The translations under genes and the position numbers were made by a program. The notes under the pieces are model-generated. The model saw only the letters and a list, made by a program, of their open reading frames with translations. It ran no database searches and had not been told where the DNA came from. A stretch of 60,000 bases of DNA, taken from assembly GCF_964355755.1 (NCBI RefSeq), contig NC_092673.1, forward strand, positions 35,103,648 to 35,163,647. Direction: 5' to 3'. The number at the start of each line of letters is the position of its first letter. The first letter of the stretch is position 1. Of the stretch, positions 23,301 to 35,499 are shown piece by piece. The DNA is from Antedon mediterranea. Its lineage: Eukaryota > Echinodermata > Crinoidea > Comatulida > Antedonidae.

Positions 23301-26300
23301 TCTCTCCACAACTACAACATCTTGATATGAGTAATTGCCATCTCTCAAGTACTATTATAAAAGATTTATTCAATGAATCTGATAAACACAATGTTGTATT
23401 GAAACCTGGCATGCTTGATCTAAATGGAAATAATCTTTCAGGTATTGATGGTAGTACACTATTTAGGTTGATGGATCTAATTTATATAAATTATTCCAAT
23501 TTTACATGGTGTGATTATAGCCTGTCAGTAGATACCCTTAGAGGTCATATAGATGCCTGTTATGAACATGGTAGAATATTGAATTGGAAGTGGTTGAATG
23601 TAAGTGGTACTAACCTGTCTTCAATTGAAGGATCAAAATTAGCTTGTTTATTGAAATTTTCTCCACAACTACAACATCTTGATATGAGAAATTCCCATAT
23701 CTCAGGTAGTATTATAAAAGAATTATTAAATGAATGTGATAAAAACAATGTGGTATTAAAACCTGGCATGCTTCATCTAAAAGGAAACAATCTGTCAGAT
23801 ATTGATGGTGATACACTTTTTAGGTTGATGGATCTACTTTCTAAATGCAATATGGATCAATATGGTTATTGTTCCATAAGTTATTTGGCATGGACTGATT
23901 ATAACCTGTCAGTTGATAATCTAAGATGTTATTTGGACACCTTAGATAAACATGGTCAAATATTGGATTTGTATATTTTGAATTTAAGTGGGATTAACTT
24001 GTCTTCAATTGAAACATCAAAACTGGCTTGTTTATTGAAATTGTCACCACAACTACAACAACTTGATTTGAGTGATTGCCTTCTCTCTGGTAGTATTATA
24101 AAAGATTTATTAAATGAATGTGATAAAAACCATGTGGTATTGAAATCTGGCATGCTTGATCTAAAGGGAAACAATCTTTTAGATATTGATGGTGTTACAC
24201 TATTTAGGTTGGTGGATCTAAATTGTATAAAGCATTCCACTTTTAAATGGGATGATTATATCCTTACTGTTGATGACTTAAGGGATTTTATTAATGCCTG
24301 TTGTGAACATGGAAACATTTTAACATGGAAAAAGTTGAGTTTAAGTGGAATTAACCTAGCTTCAATTGAAGGATCAAAATTGGCTTGTTTATTAAAATTC
24401 TCTCCAAAACTTAAAACTCTTAATATGAGTAATTGCCATCTCTCAGGTAGTATTATAAAAGATTTATTGGATGAATGTGATAAAAACAATGTGGTATTGA
24501 AACCTGGCATGATTGATCTTAAAGGAAACAATCTTTCAGATAGTGATGGTGTTACACTGTTTAGGTGTATAAATCTGATTTATAATAACTTTTATTACAA
24601 GTATGTTTGCATTTTTATGGATTACTATATTTTTAATTGGAATGATTATAGCCTGTCTGTTGATAACCTGAAAAGTCTTGTAGATGCCTGTTATGAACAT
24701 GGTAGGATATTAACATGGGAAAGATTGAATTTAAGTGGGAATAACTTATCTTCAATTAAAGGATCAGAATTAGCTTTTTTATTAAAATTCTCTCCATATT
24801 TAAAACATCTTGGTTTGAGATATTGTCATCTCTCAGGTAGCATTATAAACGATTTATGGAATGAATGCGATAAAAACAATGTGGTATTGAAACCTGGCAT
24901 GTTTGATCTAAGAGGAAATAATCTTTCTGAAATTGATGGTGTTAGACAATTTGGGTTGGTGAATTTAATTTATAACAAATACACTTTTGAATGGTGGTAT
25001 TACATGCTTTCAGTTGATAACCTGATAAGTCTTGTAAATGCCTTGGATGGTAGGATATTGACATGGACAAACTTAAATTTAAGTTTGATTAACTTATCTT
25101 CAATTAAAGGATTACATTTAGCTCTTTTATTAAAATGTTCTCCAGAACTAAAACACCTTGATATGAGTAATTGTCATCTCTCAGGTAGTATTATAAAAGA
25201 TTTATTGAATGAATGTGATAAAAACAATGTGTTATTGAAACCTGGTATGCTAAGGCTTGATCTAAAAGGAAATAATCTTTTAGATATTGATGGTATTTCA
25301 CTTTTTCGGTTGATGGATTTAAATTGTATGGATTGTTGTACTTTCAAATGGAAAGATTATAGCCTGTCATTAGATAACCTAAAAAGTCTTATAGACGCCT
25401 GTTATGAACCTGGTGGAATTTTGAAATGGGAAAGATTGGACTTAAGTGGGATTAACCTATCTTCAATTGATGTATCAACATTTGCTTATTTATTAAAATT
25501 CTCTCCAGATCTAGAACATCTTGATATGAGTAATTGTTGTCTCTCAGGTAGTATTATGAAAGATGTGTTAAATGAATGTCATAAAAGCAATGTGGTATTA
25601 AAACCTGGCATGTTTGATCTAATAGAAAACAATCTTTCAGATATTGATGGTGTTTCTCTATTAAGGTTGGTGAATCTAATTGATATGGATGATGACACTT
25701 TTGAATGGTATGATTATTATAACATGTCAGTTGATAATCTAGAAGGTTTAATAGATGCCTGTTATGAAGATGGTAGGATATTGAATTGGAACAGGTTGAG
25801 TTTAAATGGGATTAACCTAGGTTCAATTAAAGGATCAAAATTAGCTTTTTTATTGACACTCTCTCCAAACCTAGAATGTTTTAACATTAGACATTGCAAT
25901 CTTTCGGGTAGTATTATAAAAGATTTATTGACTGAATGTGATCAGAATAAAGTGGTATTGAAACCTGGCATGCTTGATCTACATGGAAACGATCTTTCAG
26001 ATATTGATGGCCTTTCACTTTTTAGGTTGGTGAATTGTATGAATTATGACACTTTTAAATGGTGTGATTATAGCCTGTCGGTTGATAACCTTGTGAATAT
26101 CTGTAAGGGGAATAATAGTAAGTTAACATGGAGCTATTTAGATTTAAGTGGACTTAACCTTGTAGGATCCACTTTAGCTGGTTTAATACCATTATTTCCA
26201 TTACTAGAACATCTCAGTTTGGAAAATTGCAATCTTTCAGGTGGTATGATAATGTCTGTATTGGATGAATGTGAAAGAAATGGAATAGTATTGAAAAAAG

Positions 26301-26716
26301 AAATGCTGAATCTGATGGGCAATGACCTTTCAGATATCACAGATGAAACATCAGTTGCTAAATTAGAATGGATCAGTACTAATCGGTTTTCTAATCTGAA
26401 CTCGGATTTAGATAATTTTGGAAATGAAAACTTAGACTTTGACAACTTAGAAAATGAAAACTCAGATTTAGACAACTTAGAAAATGAAAACTCTAATTTA
26501 GACAGTTTAAAAAACAAAAATTCAGACTTTGGCAACTTAGGAAATGCAAAATCAGACCCAGAAAACACTGATATCTCTGATGACCAAGACAATTCAGATC
26601 CAGGAATTGCAAACAAATCTAAAGTGGCTCTAATAATGTATTTTTTCAATTATTTTTTACTATTTATTTTGCTTATGTATATTTTCAATTTGTTATTTGG
26701 CCTACAATTTTTTTAG
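17313..26716 (+). CDS. NLR gene 1, NACHT-LRR exon with C-terminal hydrophobic anchor
   Basis: This single 9.4-kb exon has a phase 1 acceptor at 17312 and a TAG stop at 26714-26716. It starts with a pre-NACHT helical segment (VNIADVFTDLKLLQS). The NACHT ATPase shows Walker A GKGGMGKTT (17561-17587), Walker B ILLDGLDEL (17815-17845) and a sensor-like TIITSRP (17905-17926). It also has the helical and winged-helix landmarks CSSPLLLLQIC and PPHKLVSEALAGFYL. An acidic S/D/E insert splits this region at 18076-18246. From about 19440 to 26370 there are about 19 units of a roughly 119-residue LRR module. A D/N/E-rich repeat (26389-26622) and a hydrophobic terminal helix follow. Together with the other exons in the window, gene 1 encodes about 3,712 residues, far larger than typical NLRs. 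It probably senses ligands with the LRRs and oligomerises through NACHT. Confidence 0.9.
18076..18246 (+). repeat. Acidic Ser/Asp/Glu repeat insert within the NACHT region
   Basis: About 55 codons of S-D-x-E/D-S-D repeats, encoded by GATTC/TCAGAT-like tandem repeats, lie between KLNLISHT and IIELCSSPLL. The equivalent place in gene 2 (54756-54790) joins the same flanks with no such insert. It looks like a coding microsatellite expansion forming a disordered acidic loop. Confidence 0.85.
19440..26370 (+). repeat. LRR array of about 19 units, about 357 bp each
   Basis: Each unit of about 119 residues holds four leucine-rich repeats of 27-33 residues. They have the forms W-x2-L-x-L-S-G-I-N-L-x-S-I-E-G-S-K-L-A, LDMSNCHLSGSIIKDLLNEC, LDLKGNNLSDIDGVTLFRL and W-x-D-Y-S-L-S-V-D-N-L. 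The L-x-x-L-x-L-x-x-N/C-x-L spacing and length fit ribonuclease-inhibitor-type LRRs. Unit length varies slightly through insertions in the segment before W-x-D-Y (for example about 22345-22425 and 24570-24635). Confidence 0.85.
20055..22196 (+). repeat. Recent 1,071-bp in-frame duplication within the LRR array
   Basis: The segment 20055-21125 is repeated at 21126-22196 with only a handful of differences, for example N to K in DKNNVV/DKNKVV and LSLYG preceded by KD or KY. The length is exactly three 357-bp units, so it arose by unequal exchange between repeat units. Other units in the array are much more diverged. Confidence 0.92.
26623..26713 (+). other. Predicted C-terminal membrane segment of NLR gene 1
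   Basis: The last 30 or so residues, from VALIMYFFNYFLLFILLMYI onward, are almost entirely hydrophobic. They follow a K-S-K motif and end a few residues before the stop. This fits a tail-anchored or C-terminal transmembrane helix. No signal peptide can be judged because the gene's 5' end is outside the window. Membrane anchoring is inferred. Confidence 0.7.
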
Positions 26717-27714
26717 AATTATAAATCATATTGCTTTTTATAATATCATACTGAAAAAGGGAAATTAATATAAAGGTCAGATGTATTGTCCCCCGAAAAA
26801 ATAATTCTTAAACATTTTTTTGTCATTTTGCCATTTTAATGTCACCTAATAGTTATCCACTTTGACCAAAATTGGATCGAAAAAGAAATGTATTTGCCTA
26901 AAAAACTGCAATTTAAACAGAGATGATTAACATAGAACCATTATTGTTTTTCACCAATCACAAATAATTGATATTCTTTGATTTACTTTTTTCAATAGCA
27001 AGACAAGTCTGTAATACATAACCTATACAAGAGTAAATTCAATAATGTTAATATCTATTATACTTTCTAATTTTACTAATTTACCTATATTGAGGATCTA
27101 ATTATACTAAGTTGTACAGCTTAAGTAGACATCCTATTTTTCAAAAATTTAATTAATCATAAATAAGTCATATGTGTTTTGCTTAGTGAAGAAATAACAT
27201 TCTTGAAGGACAGTGTGGGAGTAGTGGTTGTGCCTTGTCTTTGTGGAGGAGAGAAATGGAGTTATTAATGAGTTTTAAAAATCAGCTCTTTGTGGTAGAT
27301 GCTAAATAATTCTAGAATACTATAAAGCCAGACATCAGAATGTGGGTTAGATGAGAATTATGCCCTACAATTAGATTTAGGTTGAGGAGTCATTCTGTAC
27401 ATCTCTATCAGCACAACTACATTTTCAAATATGCATGATTTATGTGATATGTACTATGGATCCTGCTTACCTGGATAACCGACATTAGCTCTTTCCCTAC
27501 GAAGTGGGGGACAATTTGAAAAGAAGTATTCTTTATTGGAACACCCCTACATATCAATGGGACCGTTGGCTACCGCACCCCCTAGTGTGACCATTCCATG
27601 TATCACCATCATTTCTTTCTGTATTGTTGTTGAGTAGAGTACGAAAACAAAAGAATGAACTAATTCAGAGAATTCTACAGCTGACTAGCTGAAATTAAGT
27701 TGTTGTTTATTACA
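26717..27714. other. 3' flank of gene 1, AT-rich, no gene
   Basis: This is the untranslated and intergenic sequence after the gene 1 stop. I found no exact AATAAA close downstream. At about 26775-26920 there is a copy of the dispersed repeat also seen in intron 2008-3011 (shared ATAGTTATCCACTTTGA). No coding frame is recognised. Confidence 0.6.
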
Positions 27715-28245
27715 ATACGTTGAGAAACGTTGCCCTGAAGCAGGGCAGAAATATTATATATATACTAGATACGTTGGAAATCGTTTCCCTTGCTCCTATT
27801 GAAGCAGGGCAGAAATATTATAGATACGTTGAAAATCGTTTCCCTTGCTCCTAGTGAAGCAGGGCAGAAATATTATAGATACGTTGAAAATCGTTGCCCT
27901 TGCTCCTATTGAAGCAGGGCAGAAATATTATAGATACGTTGAAAATCATTGCCCTTGCTCCTTTTGAAGCAAGGCAGAAATATTATAGATACGTTGACAA
28001 TCGTTGCCCTTGCTCCTATTGAAGCAGGGCAGAAATATTATAGATACGTTGGAAATCGTTACCCTTGCTCCTATTGATGCAGGGCAGAAATATTATAGAT
28101 ATGTTGAAAATCGTTGTCCTTGTTCGTCGAACAGAAAAGAAATATCACATTGCATTACCTTGCTGGAGTCTCTCCGAGTAGGCTGCATAGCTGATTGGTA
28201 CGTTGAAAACCGTTGCCCTCGTGGTTCATTCACGGGGCAGAAATA
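27715..28245. repeat. 55-bp tandem repeat, about nine copies
   Basis: The units contain GAAGCAGGGCAGAAATATTA, TAGATACGTTGAAAATCGTT and then CCCTTGCTCCTATT. GAAGC starts at 27801 and 27856, giving the period. GCCCTTGCT and AGCAGGGC in adjacent half-units are nearly self-complementary, so each unit can form a hairpin. The outer copies are diverged. Confidence 0.9.
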
Positions 28246-28369
28246 CAGAATACAGAGGAATCAGCCCTGCATTTATTATTATTTATGTATTTGTATATAA
28301 CATGTTAAGTACTGTAGACTATACCATTGTTTTTGCAATATCAAATAATTTCTTGTACAGTATTATATC

Positions 28370-28565
28370 ATTATATACAGTAAAATCTTTATTAATGGAC
28401 ACTTGTTGGCTAAATATTAAAGAGAAAGTTGTACAACCCCAGTTAAGTCATACTTAAAGGACACTTCTTCATTCTCTGAAAAAAATCATGAGAACTGTAG
28501 CCAGAGAAAACACTCCTATTGAAAAAAAACCATTTGTTTTGGTCCCAAAAGTGTCCCTTAAATAT
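28370..28565. repeat. Dispersed repeat, GGACAC/GTGTCC-rich
   Basis: The sequence reads TACAGTAAAATC...TAATGGACACTTG and closes with TTTTGGTCCCAAAAGTGTCC. Similar paired arms (AGTAGAACCCC, TTTGGGACCCAAAA, GGTGTCCCC) occur at about 32750-32840, 46690-47050 and 52820-52860. It is probably an old MITE family with opposing GGGACAC-like ends; the family is not identified. Confidence 0.45.
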
Positions 28566-28606
28566 AATTCTATTGTATCTTAATTATTCTGAATAATGTA
28601 GCAGTT

Positions 28607-29454
28607 ATTTTATATCTTGTATTTGTAGTTAAGTTTAATGTTGAAGTATATATTTATACTGTGCACAGATCACTTGCTTTAAGTGATTTTATATCTTGTA
28701 TTTGTAGTTAAGTTTAATGTTAAAGTATATATTTATACTGTGCACAGATCACTTGCTTTTAAGTCATTTTATATCTTGTATTTGTAGTTAAGTTTAATGT
28801 TAAAGTATATATTTATACTGTGCACAGATCACTTGCTTTTAAGTAATTTTATATCTTGTATTTGTAGTTAAGTTTAATGTTGAAGTATATATTTATACTG
28901 TGCACAGATCACTTGCTTTTAAGTCATTTTATATCTTGTATTTGTAGTTAAGTTTAATGCTGAAGTATATATTTATACTGTGCACAGATCACTTGCTTTT
29001 AAGTCATTTTATATCTTGTATTTGTAGTTAAGTTTAATGCTGAAGTATATATTTATACTGTGCACAGATCACTTGCTTTTAAGTAATTTTATATCTTGTA
29101 TTTGTAGTTAAGTTTAATGTTGAAGTATATATTTATACTGTGCACAGATCACTTGCTTTTAAGTCATTTTATATCTTGTATTTGTAGTTAAGTTTAATGC
29201 TGAAGTATATATTTATACTGTGCACAGATCACTTGCTATTAAGTCATTTTATATCTTGTATTTGTAGTTAAGTTTAATGTTAAAGTATATATTTATACTG
29301 TGCACAGATCACTTGCTTTTAAGTCATTTTATATCTTGTATTTGTAGTTAAGTTTAATGTTAAAGTATATATTTATACTGTGCACAGATCACTTGCTTTA
29401 AGTCATTTTATATCTTGTATTTGTAGTTAAGTTTAATGTTAAAGTATATATTTA
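28607..29454. repeat. 80-bp minisatellite, about 10.5 copies (left part)
   Basis: The unit contains TTTTATATCTTGTATTTGTA, GTTAAGTTTAATGTT, AAAGTATATATTTATACTG and TGCACAGATCACTTGC. Copies are spaced exactly 80 bp (TGCACAGATC at 28741, 28821, 28901). Each carries the 10-bp palindrome CTGTGCACAG. The array is cut mid-unit at 29454 by a 4.7-kb element and its last piece resumes at 34164-34204. Confidence 0.93.
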
Positions 29455-32400
29455 CAGTGGGACAGCCAGTCGACAAATCGTGTCAAATTTCGACTCGGAG
29501 AGGGCGCCCTACTTTTCTAATTTAGTTCAAAATGGCTAAATTTTAGGGTGTTGGAAAAACACAATATTTGTAAATTTAGTTGATTATCGGAAAAATGTTG
29601 TTAGTGAAATAAATTCATAAATGGTTTTAATATATTGTCATGTAAAATTAAATGTATTTGAACAAAACGATAATCTGTAATTTAACGGCAAAATCAACCA
29701 ATGTCTTTTTTCCGAAATTGTACCCTAGAAAATCATTAAAATAAAATATTTAGAAAAATTGAACAGTCCTGAATTTAAAATCCCTGTTAGAAAAATTAAT
29801 AATCTACAGAATACGATATTAAGATACAAAATTCGGTGGTTGGGATGCAGCTCCGACTATTCAAACTAAAGGTACCACTATTTGTTCCATCGAAAACTAG
29901 CGAAACCGCCATTTTGTAAACACATCGTCATCGTGTTTATGAATTTATTTATAGCGAACGATATACGCGATGTTTATAATTGTCCGCGTATAAGAATTCA
30001 TATAAATAAATACATTCCAATACAACGTATATTATTACTTGTTTATTTATCACAGTAAACATTTTAGTTGAGGAATATTTATCATAACTATTATAATAGC
30101 TTTTATACGAGTCCGAGGCCTAGCCCTATTAGCGAGCGATTGTTCCAGAGGCGCAAAGTCACTTAGTGACGTTGTGATCGGGCGCGTCGGGCCTAGCTAA
30201 TATTAATAATATGACCTGAAATAAGCGGCTAACAAGAACTGTTATATACTTGCTTACAATTGTTTTGTTATTGATGAACAAACAAGCAATTAGATTGAAA
30301 AACAAATTATTTATTCATTTTTTTGGGGTAAAAACATGTACAAACTAGGCCTAGGGGGGGGGGGGGCCTAGTACTGTATCTATATATAAATTTACGTAAG
30401 GGCAAAATTCGGTAAATCGCGCCTTACTTCTAGAATTTTCACTCGATGGTATGTAAAGTTGGTTCGTACTTTCGGTACTGATTTTAACCGCCTGATGTAA
30501 CCCTGTTTACTAATTAAATTGAGTTAAATAATTAGTTATTGACGATTAAAACGAATTTAGGTTCAACGATTTGCCCCAAATAGGGGTGTTTTCCGATCGT
30601 GGTATACACTGTCTAATGGATGTCCATCTTGAAAAATACCCGCCAAAAAAATGCGAGGAGGCTTCGCATTTTTCTATCTCCTCCTACGATAATTGTTTTT
30701 AATAGCTGAAAACCGGTTGAACAGCTAGAGTACACCATCATAATGTTGAAGACAGGCCGATTTTCTTTAAAAAATACTATTTTGATAGATTTAATATACG
30801 ATTATACAAATGTATTGATTTGCGATGAATGGAACATCCCAATCTCTCAGTCTGCCAGAGTTTGGTTTAACACAAGTACTGTAGGTAAATTTATGAGCCC
30901 TTTGAGAATAAACTTGCAATACTTTGACAATACTGTAAATACCTATTAACTATTTTTCCTTTGAATCGAACATTTCTTACTGTGAATGTTCGTACTGTTA
31001 GATGTAATATAAAAATATATACAAATAAACTTTATTACTGAGACTGTGGATAGGCTCTACTGTTAGATATACAAATAAACTTTATACTGACAGTTCCTTC
31101 TCAACGTTTGTATTAATTAATAATTACCAAAAATATAAACGTCGTAGTGGTGTATCGTGACATGTACTTTAATATTTCAATCGATTATGACAGTGACAGT
31201 TTTAACAAAGTATTAAATCGCAAATGTTTTAGGCCTACTGTATTTAGAGGTATATTATTTATAGGCCTATAAAACATGAACAAAATATTTCGTTACTCAG
31301 TGGATAAAGAATATATTTAAAAATTGTTCCTCTTTGTACCTATCCGCTTTCCCATCCCTCAACCCTAATGTTACATAGCGAGGAGGCTTCGCATTTTCCT
31401 ATCTCCTCCTACGCTAATTGTTTTTAATAGCTGAAAACCGGTTGAACAGCTAGAGTACACCATCATAATGTTGAAGACAGGCCGATTTTCTTTAAAAAAA
31501 TACTATTTTGATAGATTGCTAGAGTACACCATCATAATGTTGAAGACAGGCCGACTTTCTTTAAAAAATACTATTTTGATAGATTTAATATACGATTATA
31601 CAAATGTATTGATTTGCGATGAATGGAACATCCCAATCTCTCAGTCTGCCAGAGTTTGGTTTAACACAAGTACTGTAGGTAAATTTATGAGCCCTTGGTT
31701 TAACACATACGGTAGGTAAATATATGGGCCCTTTGAGAATAAACTTGCAATAGGTTCGGAAAATGTTAAAAACCAATTTCTATTATTTGAATCGGTAAAC
31801 AGTTTCCATTTATTATACATTGATGATGAAACATGAAATATTCCTATTTATGTCCCTCGAGGTTCATTACAATTTATATTTAGTAGTCCCACGGACTTCA
31901 TCTTAGCCACTCCCCCGAGTGCTAAGGCCAAATTTATGATACCCTACTTTCTATGTAAGTTTAGTTACAGTTAGTTCTTGACGATAATACAACGAATTTA
32001 GGTTACACCCTTCGGCCGCGAAAACGTTTCTGTACAAATATGATACCGATTGGCTTTATTTCATTCAACAGCGACCATAATCTCGCCAATTACAGGATAG
32101 ATAAACTATTTTATTATTGATGTGCTTATAAATTAAGACTCATGTAAACAGCTTGATTCCATCATTTTACAGACAAACGAAACTTTTTTAAACCTACTGT
32201 TTCAATAACTGAGTATAATACTGTATACGTTTTCATAAGTAAGTGCATATACATTTTCGTGTTTTCATTGACGAGATTGTAATAGTAACTTCAGTAACTA
32301 TTACAGTACTTATTTATTATACGACACAAGACAATTGTATCTGACAGGTACGTACATTATTCTAAAAAATAAGTCTAGATAGATCCCTTAGGCGTCATAA

Positions 32401-34163
32401 ATCACAGGCCAACAAATCAGTACTCATGACAGAAATTCGACCCAGTTTGGTTCACACAAATGTTTACAGGAATTTCAACACCACAACCGATGATTTGCCC
32501 TAAATATTTAGGTAGACTACAGTTTAATTTTTCACTGAATAGGAGCTTGCATTTCCGATTTCCATTTCGCAGAATGTCTAGGTCTATTTATTTAGTTTGG
32601 TTCTTATAATATACAAATACAATCAACTTTATTACTGCGGTTCCATCACCACCACCACGTGTCGCCCAATTCCCGTACATACATTTCCATTTCTCCCTAA
32701 TTTCTTTAATCCACATAAATTAATTGTCCTTTATGGAATCCAGTATTGGTTTTGTTGTCTCTATTTCTGAATACCCCAATTAGGGGGACACTTCCGTTTT
32801 TGTTTAGTGTCCCAAAAAAGTCCCCGTCCGTGGATTCTACTGTATTCGAGAACCATCTGTGAGCACCCCTAGATGGTACGCGAGCGAAGCGAGCGTGCCA
32901 TCTAGTAATATAAATTAATAGTAATATTAAACTAATACAGTATTAATAAAATATAAAATAGGCCTAACATACAATAAATATTCAATTTTTAAGGTCTACC
33001 ACATGACAATAACATAATTTACAGAGTATAGTGTAGTAGGTTTGCATTCAACATAAATATTTGTATTGTAATTCATCTAAATCCTCTGCAACATACATAT
33101 ATATTTCAAATTTGTAATTCAACATTTTGTTTTAAATAATTAAATTATAGTTTGGGTATGACAATGTCGGTAGGTACCGGTGTCATCTTTTTATCCACTT
33201 CACTCTCAGTTTGAAGTCACAAAGACAAAGAACTCTGCATCATCAACGATTCCTGAAAGTGTCGGAAAAAATAATAAATATTATTTAAAAAAAATGTTAA
33301 TGTCTAGTTGTATATATAATTATAATATTATATGATGACATAAAAGTAAGGCAAATGGAAGCTGTATTTTTTTAATTAAATTACAGTATTTACTTTTATT
33401 ATTTATATAATCTAGGCCTACTAGTAGCCTAGCTAGGCATCTATTGAGCCTAATAAATCAAATAATAAATGAAAAATAAAATAATAATATTAATACTGAT
33501 TGAAAAAAAGTATTTTTGGGGGGGGGGGGGGGGGGATCAGATCACCAGGCTAGGCCGGCCAGGACCAATGATACTCGTAATCAGTACAGCATCAACACAG
33601 TACCAACACACGTCTCGCTATCGCCTATACTGACACACGTGTCTCGCGTTGCCGAAACCACGCTCACAGCTAGAAAATGTACCTACCTTTCGAGGCCTGA
33701 GAATACACCAACACATTTTGAACAGGATAGAAATATATCATACTCGATTAAACTAATATTATTCTTGATAAAACAATTGATTACAATTTTTTTAATTTGT
33801 TGGGATGCACCTCCGACTATTCAGAACATGGACAACAAAACAGTAGTCAAATCGTACCACATTTATAAATTTCACGAGTCCCGACTTCAGTCGCCGAATG
33901 TATTGTATTAGCTTCGGTTTCTTTGAAGAAAACCGATTGGTTATTCAATTATACTTATTAGGAAATGCTTTTACCATAATAGGTAATGTTGGGCGGTTCT
34001 TAAATATTCATGAGAGCTTAAAATAAAACAGCACTTTTTTGCTAGGCGACGAAAAATCGTGGTTTCAGTTTTCAACGATAGGTGGCGCTTCAAAATCGTC
34101 AATGCGGAAGTAAGTCGATTTTACACGATTTAACGGTCAAAACGCGAAGTGGCTTTCCCACTG
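29455..34163. mobile_element. 4.7-kb TIR element splitting the 80-bp minisatellite
   Basis: The left end is CAGTGGGACAGCCAGTCG and the right end is CGAAGTGGCTTTCCCACTG, which are inverted repeats. TTTA flanks both ends (29451-29454, 34164-34167) and the minisatellite unit is continuous across the insertion. Subterminal motifs (AAATCGTGT on opposite strands) also mirror. No transposase frame is visible, so this is a nonautonomous DNA transposon. It contains an internal repeat at about 30653-30902 and 31379-31695, poly-G runs at 30353 and 33519, and a 13-bp-stem hairpin at 32869-32905. A 131-codon frame at 33516-33911 begins in the poly-G run and has no recognisable domain. Superfamily unknown. 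Confidence 0.82.
30653..31695. repeat. Internal duplication within the 4.7-kb element
   Basis: Two copies of a roughly 250-bp segment share AGGAGGCTTCGCATTTT, TGAAAACCGGTTGAACAG, TGTTGAAGACAGGCCGA and CAGTCTGCCAGAGTTTGG. They lie at 30653-30902 and 31379-31695. The second copy carries an extra internal repeat of about 77 bp (TGTTGAAGACAGGCCGA twice). Confidence 0.85.
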
Positions 34164-34576
34164 TTTATACTGTGCACAGATCACTTGCTTGCTTGAAGTC
34201 ATTTTTTCTGAATCTATAAATTACAATTAAATTCTTGCAGTAAATCAATCAAATTTTGTATTTCTATCAGATTTGTTGAAGAGATGAATAAAATGGATTA
34301 AAAATGTATATGAGAGTATATTGTTTTCTTTGTTGTAGTTTTAATTTTATTTATTGACGTTTTAGATATAAATGACGACAACAGTATACATAGTGATCTA
34401 CTTCCTGATGATTTTACGTAAAAGTCACTTTTGTTTTCCGAACCATAGCATAAATTTATTTATTAATATTGACACATACCGTATCCATACTTTTAAAAAC
34501 TAAAGGTACGGTAATTATAGAGGGCGCTATGTAATGTGGATGTTAACCAAATAGGTTATTGCATTGGTTTTCTGCA

Positions 34577-34690
34577 AGCCAGCTGTGTAGCCTAGTGGGC
34601 ATGTGATGAGGCTTTGGCTTAAGGGGTTGGGGGTTCGATACTCTTCTTGACGTCTTTTTTTTATTTTTTTTTTTAGTTTTTAATTTAAGA
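34577..34690 (+). mobile_element. tRNA-derived SINE-like fragment
   Basis: TAGCCTAGTGGGCATG fits a pol III A box and GGTTCGATACTC fits a B box, about 45 bp apart, followed by a T-rich stretch. The rest does not fold as a complete tRNA, so it is a SINE head or an old tRNA pseudogene. Confidence 0.55.
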
Positions 34691-35499
34691 GAGATTATTT
34701 AGAGGGTTAGGTTTTTCGCGCCGCGGCTCTAGCCAGCTATGTCCCAGGAGGACACATTCATTAATAAGCTGTTTCATAGCGGTAGCTTTAGTATCTAAGG
34801 CTGACAGTTTTGTGAATTTGGAAACTCGACTATAATTTATAGGTAGCTGCTGGACCCAAAAAACGTCTGGGAGAAGAGAGTCTATATGAAAGCCTTTGCT
34901 GATAATACAGTATTATTGAGATGTAGACGGAAATCTGCAAAATTGGGCTTATCAACAACAAAATATTTTATTATTAGACGCGATAACATCAAGGATAATC
35001 AGTATAATTATTAATATAGCCACTGTTACTAGTTTTATTCTACATGCTAAAGTAAATAAAAATCCACTAGAAAACAAACCAGTCTGAATGCTATGCTTAT
35101 TAGCCATGTTATGTTTGTTACTGTAGGCCTATGATTGTTTGCAATGTCCACATATTATTTTCGTGGGCATATCCATAGTGTATCACTCACAAAAAAGACG
35201 TGTGTGGTTCTTTCTTTAGATTTTGAAGAATGATTTGTGTTACAGGTTGACATGAGTCAAATGCTCAAGATATCGGCTAACGCCATGGGACCCTTGGCTT
35301 ATCAATGAATAATACAGTACTACTCAATTGAAATCAGAATCTGACCGTTTCATTAAATTGGGTGTGATTTGGCCTAAACATATAATAATTTATTAAAAAG
35401 GTACAATAAAAACAAATGCATCAGAGGCGTAAAGAACCCACGGTCAATATCATGTAAAATGTATATGGTATAAGCACTGTGGAAGGGGTCATTATTATT

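Noticed and set aside
19576-24531. Regular series of minus-strand frames of 62-94 codons every 357 bp
   Set aside because: They are antisense shadows of the LRR modules. Their spacing simply reflects the module length. The same applies to 56091-59873.
26134-26649. 171-codon minus-strand frame rich in SKLEFSF repeats
   Set aside because: It is antisense to the acidic repeat tail of NLR gene 1.
33516-33911. 131-codon frame beginning in a poly-G run
   Set aside because: It starts in homopolymer, has no recognisable domain and lies inside a nonautonomous transposon.
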